In this document: piece after piece, positions 31,905-42,364 of the stretch
Position numbering within the stretch: position 1 is the first letter of the stretch
Layout: every line of letters starts with the position of its first letter
From: Bretschneidera sinensis
Lineage: Eukaryota; Streptophyta; Magnoliopsida; Brassicales; Akaniaceae
Direction: 5' to 3'
NCBI GenBank assembly: GCA_023935145.1
Contig: CM043698.1
Span: 38,050,001-38,114,000, forward strand
DNA length: 64,000 nt
The notes under the pieces: generated by a model
Databases searched by the model: none
What the model saw: the letters and a program-made list of their open reading frames with translations, nothing else
Told to the model about the DNA's origin: nothing
Position numbers and translations under genes: made by a program

Positions 31905-33062
31905 TGTAGACAGAGGTTTCAACCCAAGAGGGGGAGTGAATTGGGTTTTTAAAAACTTTTGCTAATTAAACAGAAGTTTATAAAATAGATAACACCACAA
32001 GTATATAGACAAGTAATGTGTACTGTAAATAAAGAGTTAAGGAATAGAGGATGCAAACTCAGTTTATAGTGGTTCGGCAATATCGGATTCATTCCGACCC
32101 TACGTCCATTCTCTTCAAGGAACCTCTTTGAAGTAATCCACTAAGAAACTTTGTCGTGCAACTTCACGGGTGTTGCACAAACCTTACAATCAATCCCTTC
32201 CTCTTGGAAGCAAATCTCTTCCTCTCGGAAGTTAATCTCTTTCTTTCGGAAGCTAATCCTTTTACAATAAATACTGTAAAGTAAATAGTAGAGAGACTAC
32301 AATAAAAGCTTATACAACTGAATAATATCTCTCTTTCAAGGTAAAGCTTGAAGAATGGTTTAACAATAAATATTTCAAAGCTTTTTGTGTATCAATGAGT
32401 AAAAACTTGATTGAATGTTTTTCTCCTTCTTTTGAAATGTTCAATAGAGTGGGTTTATATAACCTTGATGGAATATGGCCGTTTTGTACTATTCTGGTAC
32501 GATTTTGTGCAATTTGTGTTGAAATCTCACATCTCAACAATCATATTTTTTGAACTATCAGTCGACTGGGTCAAGTTAAAAATCACATTTTTAAAGGCTA
32601 TGACTAGTACCAGTCGACTGGGGACTTTTTGTCCAAAGTACTAGTCGACTGGGTTGTTCTTACCAGTCGACTGGTATGAAGCATCCAGTCGACTGTGGAC
32701 ACACTGTCCCATATTCCAGTCTCCTGGTATGAGAACCTAGTCGACTAGGTTGCTTATCAACTCAGTTTTCATGTTTGAATTGTTTTTAACTTTAAAATGT
32801 TTGATTGAAAAGTTTTGTAAAAATGCTTTTTCAAAGTGAGCAATTGGACAAGCTAGTTACCTGAACAAGTGAGATTTACAACTTGTTTCAATACCTTATA
32901 CCTATACTAGATCTTCTATCTTGACTTGGTGTTTGATTCGGGTTGAGTTCTTACACCTTGATCCTTGGTTGAATGCTTTTATTGCTTAAAACACTTAGAT
33001 AGCACTGTTAGTATAACAAGAGTTGTGTTTTGTCATCATTAAAATATAGGTAAGAGTCAACA
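31905..33062 (-). repeat. Outer SIRE 5' LTR (right copy)
   Basis: 1158-bp homologue of 13458-14692. It is shorter partly because three palindrome units (21, 22 and 31 bp) are missing from the array. Palindrome sites start at 32558, 32610, 32641, 32663, 32685, 32716 and 32737. Confidence 0.9.
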
Positions 33063-36000
33063 CATTCCCTCAATGACTCAAAAAGAATAAGCTTGATAAA
33101 CAATTTTCTAAATTTCTAAATGTGTTTAAAAAATTGTATATTAACATTCCTTTTGCAGATGCCCTCGAATAATTTCCGAGCTATATGAAATTTATGAAGA
33201 TATCTTGTCAAATAAAAAGAATTAGAAGAGTATGAAACGATAGCCCTTATTGAAGAGTACAGTGCAATTCTACAAAAGAAATTGCCTCCAAAGCTTAAAG
33301 ATCCAGGGAGTTTCACTATCCCATGTTCAATTGGAAATTCTGTGTTTGAAAGAGCTTTATGTGACTTAGGTGCAAGTATTAATCTAATGCTTTTTTTCTA
33401 TTTTCAAGAAGCTTGGATTAGGTGAGGCGAGACCTATTACAGTTTCATTGCAATTAGTGGACCGCTCAATAAAACATCCACGGGGAATTATTGAATATGT
33501 GCTTGTCAAAGTGGACAAGTTCATTTTTTCAGCTGACTTCATCACTCTAGACATGGAGGAGGATCAGAAAATCCCCGTCATTCTTGGCAGACCATTCTTA
33601 GCTACTAGCCGAGCTCTTATTGATGTCCAGAGGGGAGAATTACGGTTAAGGGTATAAGAAGAGGAGGTAACCTTTAATGTTTTTAATGCCATAAAGTATC
33701 CAGATACAAGTGAGAGTTATTTTACATCCAAACGATTGACTCTTTGATCACCGAAGTGCTTAATCAACAAAAGAAATCATTGGAAGCTTGTTTGGTTAGT
33801 CCTAATCCAACTATTGTAGAGGATCCTATAGTGTTAGAATATGCCTCCTGGATGGATTCCGTTGGTCCTAACAATAGGAAATATTTTGAAGATTTGGGAC
33901 AAGGACCCTTACGGCCCCTTCCATCTATTGAAAAACCATTTGTATTGGAGCTTAAGCCTTTACCGGAACACCTTCGGTATCCTTATCTTGGTGAATTATC
34001 TACTCTTCCGGTAATTAATTCATCTAAGCTTTCTATTGAAGAAGAAGAAAAGTTGTTAAGAGTGCTTAGAAAACATAAGGCAGTTATTGGGTGGACACTT
34101 GCGGATATCAAGGAAATTAGCCCTTTTATTTGTATGCACCGAATTTTGTTGAAAGAAGAGTGCAAGCCGACGATAGAGCACCAAAGAAGACTTAATCTGA
34201 TAATGAAGGAAGTGGTACGTAAAGAGATCTTAAAGTGGTTAGATGCCGGAGTGACTTATCCAATTTTTGATAGCTCATGGGTTAGTCCTGTTCAAGTAGT
34301 ACTAAAGAAAGAAGGAATGATAGTGGTAAAGAATGCTAACAATGAGTTAATCGCTACAAGAATAGTCACTGGGTGGAAAATTTGCATGGATTACGAAAAC
34401 TGAACAAGGCCACTTGGGAGGACCACTGTCCCTTGCCATTCATTGATCAAATATTGGATAAGCTAGCCGAGCATGATTACTATTACTTCCTAGATGGCTA
34501 TTCGGGGTATAATCAAATAGCCATAGCACTGGGGGACTTGGAGAAGACCACCTTCACATGCCCTTACAGTACTTTTGTTTTCCGGAGAATGCGTTTTGGG
34601 ATTTGTAATGCACTAGCCACTTTCCAAAGGTGTATGATGGCAATCTTTTCGGATATGGTAGAGCGGATTATTGAAATTTTCATAGATGATTTTTCCGTAT
34701 TCGGATCTTCTTTTGATAATTGCCTTGGGAATTTGGCATTAGTTTTTTAGCGATGTGAAGACTAACCTTATGCTTAATTGGGAGAAGTGTCACTTCATGG
34801 TAAAAGAGGGAATTATCTTGGGTCATCAGATCTCTTCTAAAAGGATTGAAGTAGATAGAGCCAAGATTGAGACAATAGAGAAGCTGCCACCTCCATCAAC
34901 AATAAAAAGGATTTAGGAGTTTTCTTGGACATGCAGGATTTTAAGAAGATTCATCAAGGACTTCTCCAAGATTTCCAAACCCCTTTGTAGGTTGCTGGTG
35001 AAGAAAACTCCATTTGTCTTTGATGAAGAGTGTGAGAAGGCGTTCTTGTTACTCAAAGAGAAGCTTGTGTCGGCTCCAATTGTTATTGCACCGGATTGGG
35101 ATCTACTATTTGAATTGATGTGTGATGCAAGTGGCTATGCAGATGGAGTGGTATTGGGGCAGTGAAAGAACAAGCAGTTTCATACAATTTATTATGCTAA
35201 TCGGACCCCTAATGATGCCCAACTCAACTACGCCACAATCGAGAAGGAGTTACTTGCTACAGTCTTTGCTTTTGACAAGTTTCGGCCTTGTCTCATTGGA
35301 AAGAGGGTAATAGTCTATACCAATCATTCCGCAATTAAATACCTTATTGTCAAGAAGGAAGCTAAGCCAAGTCTCATCCGTTGGGTTTTCTTATTGCAAG
35401 AGTTTGATATTGAGATTAAAGACAAGAAGGGAACTAAAAATTTGGTGGCAGATTATCTCTCACGGCTGGAGTTACAAGAGCAACTTGAGTCCCAACAACT
35501 GCCCATAGATGATAATTTCTTGGATGAGCAACTTTTAACAGTTTCTTCTAACAAGTCTTTACCTTAGTATGCAGATTATATCAATTTTCTTGCAGGAAAA
35601 TCATTCCTCCAAATTTTTCCTACCAACAAAAGAAGAGATTTTTCTCGGAAGTAAAGCACTACTATTGGGAAGAACTAGTACTGTATAGGCATTGTGCAGA
35701 CCAAATCATTAGGCAATGTGTTTCGAAAAAAGAGATGACAAACATTTTGATGCATTGCTATACACTAGAATATGGAGGTCATTTTGGAGCTCATCGAACC
35801 GCGGCTAAAGTTATCCAATCCGGATTTTATTGGTCAACCTTATTCAAGGATGCTCATGCTTTATTGCTGCTTGTGATAAAGGCCAACGTTCTGGGAACAT
35901 ATTTAGACGGAATGAAATGCCTTTGCAGAATATTCTAGAGGTGGAGTTATTTGACGTTTGGGGTATTGACTTCATGGGACCATTCCCTTCGTCTTACAAT

Positions 36001-36842
36001 AACAAATACATTCTTCTAGCAGTGGATTATGTGTCCAAGTGGGTAGAGGCAATCGCAACTCACACTAATGATGGAAAAGTGATGCTTAATTTTCTCCGAA
36101 AGAATATTTTTACCAGATTTGGGACTCCCAGTGCCATTATTAGCGATAAAGGAACTCACTTTTGCAACAAGCAATTTGAAGCTCTATTATTAAAATATAG
36201 AGTTAGACACCAAACGGAATTGGCTTATCATCCTCAGATAAATGGATAAGCAGAGGTATCAAATAGGGAGGTGAAGCAAATTCTAGAGAAAACATTTAAC
36301 ATCTCCAGAAAAGAGTGGGCTAAAAAGCTAGAAGATGCACTATGGGTTTATCGGACAACGTTTAAAACACTTTTGGGAATGTCTCCTTATTGTTGGTCTA
36401 TGGGAAAGCATGTCATCTTCCTGTAGAGCTCGAGTATAAAGCTTATTGGGCGATGAAGCGCCTAAACATGGATCTCCAAACGGTAAGTGAAAAGCATTTT
36501 TTGCAAATTAATGAGATGGATGAGTTTTGCAATGAAGCTTATGAGAATGCAAAAATCTATAAAGAGTGGACCAAGGCTTAGCATGATAAGAACATCTTAA
36601 AGAAGGAGTTTCTACCTGGACAACAAGTTTTGCTTTACAATTCACGGCTTCGCCTCTTTCCAAGAAATCTCAAACCGCAATGGTCAGGCCCATTCATGGT
36701 CGTTAAAGTTTTTCCCCATGGAGCAGTAGAAGTCACTCATGATGAGAAAATGAACATTTAAAGTAAATGGACAATGTCTGAAGCCTTATTTGAATAGCGG
36801 AGTTGACAGCAACAAGACCACAATTCTTCTTGATCCGGCCTA
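33063..36842 (+). pseudogene. Athila protease-RT-RNase H-integrase
   Basis: Second half of the Athila polyprotein, starting at the outer SIRE insertion point. Aspartic protease: 'ALCDLGASINLM' (33355 region), then the flap and 'VILGRPFLATSRALIDVQ' (to 33657), with a frameshift near 33392 and a TAA at 33655. RT: 33744-34750, with 'DGYSGYNQIA' and the active-site 'FIDDFSVFG' (about 34682); it has a frame change near 34400. RNase H: about 35050-35480. Integrase: zinc-finger His pair ('HCYTLEYGGHFGAHRT', 35750 region), core '[11 protein letters not shown]', '[13 protein letters not shown]' and '[11 protein letters not shown]', with a TAA at about 36247 just before the last. No chromodomain follows. 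At least five disablements are visible. Confidence 0.9.
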
Positions 36843-38917
36843 GAAGAAGAGTAACAGTCAAGCTACTGCCTATTACTAAGCACTTCTTGGGAGGCAACCT
36901 AAGCATTCTAAACCTTTTTTTTTCATTATTCCTTGCAATTGATTCAGTTTTCTAATTATTCTTTTCCTCAATTACTTTCTGTGTGTTTTGATTTCAGATT
37001 TTTTTTTCTTTACATGGGTGTGGCAATGACGCAGTGCCCCACTTCTTTGCTCCGAAACCAGAACATGTTGATGGAGATACTAAGGGAAAGGAGCTTGATC
37101 CGTCTCTACCAGTGGTCAGGGAAGTTTCTTTCTACCATGTATTTGCTTTCTTTGCTGCATATTGGAGACAATGTCATGTTTCAGTTGTGGGGTGTTGAAC
37201 ATGAACAAATGGAATGTTTGTTTGCATAAATTCAACTTTGGTATTCTAGCTTAAGCCAAAATCTCAGCCATTTCTTTGTTAATCCATTTATTTCCTCACC
37301 CACTCCACATTGGAAGTTGAGCCTAAGTTGAACATCCCATTTACCTTCAAATGTCAAGGGGAGGCAACCCAAGGGGAGTTCGTTTTTTTTTTCTTCTTAT
37401 TTTCGCATTTATATTTTGGTTATTTTTGCCTTTTCTTTGCATTTCACCTTACATTGGAGACAATGTAAGTTTTAAGTGTGGGGGAGCGGATTTAGATTGT
37501 GTTTTAATTTTGTATCTAAAAAAAAAAAGAGTTTTGCTTTTTGTTTTTGTGGTTTTCAACGATTTTTGGTTGTGCATGTCATGAGCAAGATTCAATTAAG
37601 CTTAAAAAATTCATAACATGATGGAATAAGTAATCTTCCCACTTGGAATTAATTAGTCTAGTTATTTTCCTTGAGAATGGTAGTGACAAAATTTAGTAGA
37701 CATAAGCTAGTGAGATTTTGAGCTTTTAGATTGACACATCCATATCAGTCTCACTATTTTCTTTCATGTGAGATATTTTTCCATAGATTTGTTTCTCTAG
37801 AACTTGCCTTGATTCTCTTTGAGGTCATATTGACACATGCATGCATGAACATGATTAAGGCCCTTTTTGTTATAAGCTACATAAGCCAAATAGCCTACCT
37901 TGTAATTAATTTTTCCCCTTTGTTGAACCTTTTTTAGCTTTATTGGTTTTTTTTTTCGTTTATTGTAAACCCATGTTACAAGCTTTAAACCCGAAAAACA
38001 ATGCCTTTACCCAAGTTGTAGAGCTAGTGGAGCATTGTTCATCTTTATAATATGTATGGGTGTGCAAGAAATAAGTGTGGGGGTGTCTGGATTTGTGGTA
38101 TGGCTATGACTGGTGAAATGGAACATGTTTTCATTCTCAATTCGTGAGTTCTATTGTTGATGTAATTTGTTTTAAAAAAAAGAGAGAAAAGAATAAAGAA
38201 AGTGATGGAGGAAATTACTTTTAATGTTAAAAACTATTCATGTTCATAATCCCTCCTAAAATTCCAAGAAAGAGGTCTGCTTATACGTGATATATACAAA
38301 GGTGGAAGCTGTTGCGAATAATTGTTCCCTGCTGCAAACAAAAAGTGTTCCTTTGAACTATCTCTTTTTCAATGCAGGAGTTTTACATAGTTTAAATGCT
38401 TTAAAACTAAATTGAAGAAGCTACTGATTGGAGTGATTGGTTTTACATGTCTTACATATTCGAGCTTGACTTGATTCATTTTTGCTCCACTAGTTTCGAT
38501 GGCTTTTGAGCTACATTCCCAAATATTTTCCACCTAGATCCTAAACCCCATTACAACCCTTGAAAAGTTTTTATGATTCATGTTATGCATGTGATCCCAG
38601 TGGTGGAGAATGAGAAGATATGAAAGCCTATGGTAGATCATTTCCATTGGAATGAAATTGAGCGAAACACATATCCTTCAAACACACGAGAGTCGAGTGT
38701 TTATTTCCGTGAGGGTCTACGTATTTAATTTACTCCATCTTTGAGTGGAAATGCTTACTAAGTAATTTTAAGTTGTTTAAAAATGTTTGTTCATGATATG
38801 TTATGAGTTTTGAAGAGCTTGGTTGTTCTTTGTTGATGGTGTTGCAACCTTGGTGTTTTTGGGAAAGTGAATTTGAGTTTTTCCCAAGGACGAGCAAAAG
38901 TTAAGTATGGGGGAATT
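36843..38917 (+). other. Athila 3' non-coding region
   Basis: Two kilobases between pol and the 3' LTR with no env-like ORF that I can support. It holds two hairpin/G-tract modules (37159-37195 and 37448-37487), a further AAGTGTGGGGG tract (38073-38083) and the terminal polypurine tract AAGTATGGGGGAA (38903-38915). Confidence 0.75.
37448..37469 (+). other. Perfect 9-bp hairpin with GNRA loop in Athila 3' region
   Basis: Left arm CTTACATTG, loop GAGA, right arm CAATGTAAG, followed three bases later by the G-tract TTTAAGTGTGGGGGAG. A weaker copy lies at 37159-37174 (one G-U pair) and is also followed by a G-rich stretch. As RNA it would form a stable GNRA tetraloop hairpin. Confidence 0.75.
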
Positions 38918-40580
38918 TAATGAGAATGCAAAATGTCATATTTTTTTCCCTTAATGTTTAGTCTTTTATACAAATTTGGTGCCTAAATATACTCATTATT
39001 CTTATATTTTGATTTAGGATGCAAATGGAGGCGTTACGTGCAAAACGAAGCTAATTGGGAGATTTTGGACAGTTTCAATATCGCTTCGTAATCTGGGCAT
39101 AACGCTCTCATTCAAGCTTTGATTAAGATGATTCAAGATTCTATGGAACGCCAAGAAAAATCTCTACAACTTTCATGTTTTGAGTTTTGAGAGATACTGG
39201 ATGCATCAAGGTTGAAACTGGGCTTGAAGTCGCTGCACCTGCACTGTTAACGTTCTGGAACGTCCCTTAGCGTGCAATGTAAATCGAGTCAAGTTTGCTA
39301 TCTTAGTAAGATGAAGCTAAAAATAATAAAGCCCAAGGCCCAAAAGATAGAACTCAATTCAAGTGGGCTTGGCCCAACCCAATCAAAAGAAATGAAAGCT
39401 GAATGGAAGGGATCAAACAAATGGAAAGCATGGTGGGTTTAATGTAATCTCGAACTGGAAACGTCTCTGGACAGTCCCAAGTAATCTCACCATATCTTAC
39501 TCATACGACATCTCATTAAGCTAATTCAGGAAGCTTTGGAAAGCTAGGTCAACGGGCTATAATTGTTCCTCAAATAGTAGTTTCGTGATTCGAACCTTTT
39601 CAGACAGAAACAGCCCCACAATCTGAGGCCAAAAGTTTGCAGAATCTACGATTCGGAAAGGGTGAATTATTTTCTTTCCTTGGGAGGTTGGTTCCAGAAC
39701 AACAGGGGAGATGAGTGTATCACTTGGGAGAGAACCAGATGCACGCTTGGTTTTTTTCATGGTTTTTTTGGGGATTCAATTTCTGGAGCAATCAAAGGAA
39801 GCAGAACATCAAATAGGCGGTTTTTGAGTTTTTTTTTCTTTATTCCGAATTTCTTTCAATTTTTTGATGTTAAACTCTTTGATTATGTTTTTATTCAAGT
39901 TTATCATGAACTAATCTCCATTTTCTATGGTTAAGATGTAGCCTAACTATGATTATGTGAATCTTCCTTTAATTGAACTAATTTAGTAGTTGTTTCATAT
40001 TGTTGAGTATTTCATCCTAGACTTAATGTTTGTGAATGATTGATGAACATTTACATGATTTGGGATTCACTTTGAGACTCAGAAGTGATAATTGTTTCAG
40101 CATATGTTTGAGATACCTCAAGGAATCTGTAGGATAGAGATATCTATGGACTTGCATAATCTTTATGGGGTTTCTTGTTCTTATTGAATTTTGACAGGTT
40201 TAGAGTTTTTACAGAGATGTAGAAGATTTGCTTGTTGGGATATTTTGTTAATGCTTAAGAAAGATTAATGAATAAATTGGAGACCTGATTATCAACAATA
40301 GGAAATAATTGCAATTAGTTCAAGTAGGAAATTCGCGTAGTATCAGTTATGGTGAATCGAAAGCCCTAGAATCTTGTTTCTTTAATCTCAACTTGCTTAT
40401 TTAATTTTGTTATTTTAAACTCTCTAGTTCAACAATTCACTCTCATTCGAATTATCAAATAGATTATAGTTTAATAAATTTTGGTACTTATTAGTAATTT
40501 TTCAATCCTCGTGAGATGATACTCTTACTCATTCACTTTATTACTTGTTATGATTCGTGCACTTGCGATTTCAATCAACA
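38918..40580 (+). repeat. Athila 3' LTR
   Basis: Direct repeat of 10192-11835. It starts TAATGAGAATGC (one change from the 5' copy), ends TTTCAATCAACA, and is followed by GTGCC (40581-40585). Confidence 0.93.
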
Positions 40581-40585
40581 GTGCC

Positions 40586-42364
40586 CTAAAGTTGAACCCT
40601 GATGCTGTTAGAAAACCCTAAGAACAAAACCCACAAGTTCAAATTACAACTGGAGTTCAAATGAACATGAATTATTGAAAAATCAAAAACTAATTTTTAA
40701 AAAGAGATCTTTCACATAAGCCAATCAAAACCTAAGCTTAATGTCTGTAAAATAATCTAATGACTTAACCTGATTTGGGTGAATAAATAACCACAAGTTA
40801 TCATTATTTCTTTGGCATAATTTAATTTTAGCTTCAACAAAAAATTGAAAGGAAACTATCATAACACTAGAAAAAAATAAAAGAAATGTAGAGAAGGGGA
40901 ATTGTTGATCAAATGACATGGAAATAAAATGAGTGTAAATTTACCTTGATAAAAATAAGCACTGAGACAGAATTTGAAGAACACTGACTTAGAAGGAGGA
41001 GCTATACCTAGGTGTAAACCAACCCCGCTTAAGAGAAAAATCTCTTATATCTCTCTCTTCCATCTCTTACTCTCCCTCTAGAATTCATGGGCTATGGATC
41101 ATGGCCCATTAAACTTTTGTCTACACCTTCCTTAGGAGGAGTAGCAAACAACCCAAACCCAAGCCATTTGTTTCATTAATTTTGATGAGCCGCCTATCAC
41201 AGTTTGCATACGTAAACTAATGATGTTCTGGCCAAGGACTTTGTCTATGTTACGTAATGGGGTTGAAGAGGTACTTTCAAAGCAGAATCCGTTGCTCTGT
41301 CCCGCAATAAGTTTTTGCCTATCCCTGGTCATACATGGTACAAATGTATCTTGAGAAGAGAAGGAATGATAGAGATTTTTTTGACAAAAAAATCCCTGGC
41401 CAAGGATTTCTTGTTTGGGTCCGGCGGGAGATTTGATCGAGGATGGTAAGGTCTTGTTATCAGCTTTTGTCAGTTCTTTGAGTCGGGTAGTAACCGTTAG
41501 CTCGATCATGGTCTTGCGAGATTAGCAAGATGTATTTCTTCCCTTTTATTTTCGGTGGTGGAGGTCTCCTCAAGGGGTCCTTCGTATCCTTGTTCAAGAT
41601 AAGATGTATATTCTCATCTAGTTTCTAGTTAATGCGATGCTATGTATATTAACTACTTGAGCTAATAAAATAATCTAGTTAAAGTTGCATCTCAAAAGAG
41701 TGGAGCAAATAATTGAGGATATCATCAAAGAGTCAAGGATGCACGAACAATAACATATCCATCCAATAACTCTCGTCATATATTATTGCACACTCTTGAT
41801 GAAAAGCATTGGCCCTACAACCTTTTTCTCCTTGTGTTATATATATAAACTGCATAGGAAAGTCCATAAGAACATTGGATTTTGATTCAGAATTCAGAAA
41901 GTATAATGCATTTTAAACCAGGAATGGGATATTGTAATGTTTTTTTCTTACTTAAAAATTAAAATGCCAAATTCTTTGTAACCTCCTTTGTGTATCACGT
42001 ACCGTTGACATGACTGTAGTGCCACTCTTGGCATTTGTGTGTCTAATCATTCAAGCAAGCTAACAAAAGTGAAAGAAATTAGGAGATATTAACGGTAGAG
42101 TTCCTTCAAATATGTATCCCTAACCGTACAAATTTATCAATAATTTTATTATTAATTTAATATGAATTACATTAACCTCTTGTTTAGCAAAGAATCCGAA
42201 TACCATTCTTCTCCACCGACTCCAAAATCCATTGCATCGCATTTTGACAGAAATTTCCACCATTCCATAAATGCCCTCTAATTCTACTCCTAACACCAAA
42301 AACCACTTCCTAAACTTCCATTCAAACCCTTTTTCTTTCCCCCTGAGTACAATTTCAATTTCAA
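40586..42364. other. Intergenic DNA upstream of GNL2
   Basis: No supported gene. A 125-residue open frame on the minus strand (41132-41509) has no family motif I recognise. A TATATATAAA stretch at about 41838-41847 could be a core promoter for the next gene but is about 520 bp from its ATG, so this is only a candidate. Confidence 0.45.

Larger units (their letters stand above)
13458..33062 (-). mobile_element. Outer SIRE (Sirevirus Copia) element, minus strand, itself interrupted
   Basis: LTRs lie at 31905-33062 (its 5' LTR) and 13458-14692 (its 3' LTR). On the minus strand they start TGTTGACTC and end TCTACA. A target-site duplication CATTA (13453-13457) / CATTC (33063-33067) has one mismatch, and the flanking Athila reading frame joins naturally if the insertion is removed. 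A PBS of the TTGG(T/A)ATCAGAGC type lies next to the 5' LTR (about 31891-31904, complement). Order on the minus strand: gag 31849 to 30785, pol 30784 to 28210, the inner SIRE, end of pol 17835 to 17309, palindrome array, ORF3 16634 to 15376, multiple purine tracts. Length without the insertion is about 9.2 kb. Stops, frame changes and a gag deletion make it non-functional. The LTRs differ at about one base in eleven over their first ~145 bases by eye. Confidence 0.94.
10192..40580 (+). mobile_element. Athila-type Ty3/Gypsy retrotransposon, interrupted by nested SIRE elements
   Basis: LTRs 10192-11835 and 38918-40580 (about 1.65 kb each) are flanked by a perfect GTGCC duplication (10187-10191 and 40581-40585). 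The primer-binding site TGGCGTCGTTGCCGAGGA (11842-11859) matches the tRNA-Asp type of Athila with two transitions. Gag (11950-13378) is followed, after the insertion 13458-33062, by protease, RT, RNase H and integrase without a chromodomain, then a 2-kb non-coding 3' region. Without the insertion the element is about 10.8 kb, usual for Athila. Gag and pol carry frameshifts and stops. By eye roughly one base in ten differs between the LTRs over their first ~400 bases, so it is an old insertion. Confidence 0.95.

Noticed and set aside
41132..41509. 125-codon minus-strand open frame upstream of GNL2
   Set aside because: No recognisable domain or conserved motif; could be chance or a very old relic. 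Mentioned only in the intergenic entry.
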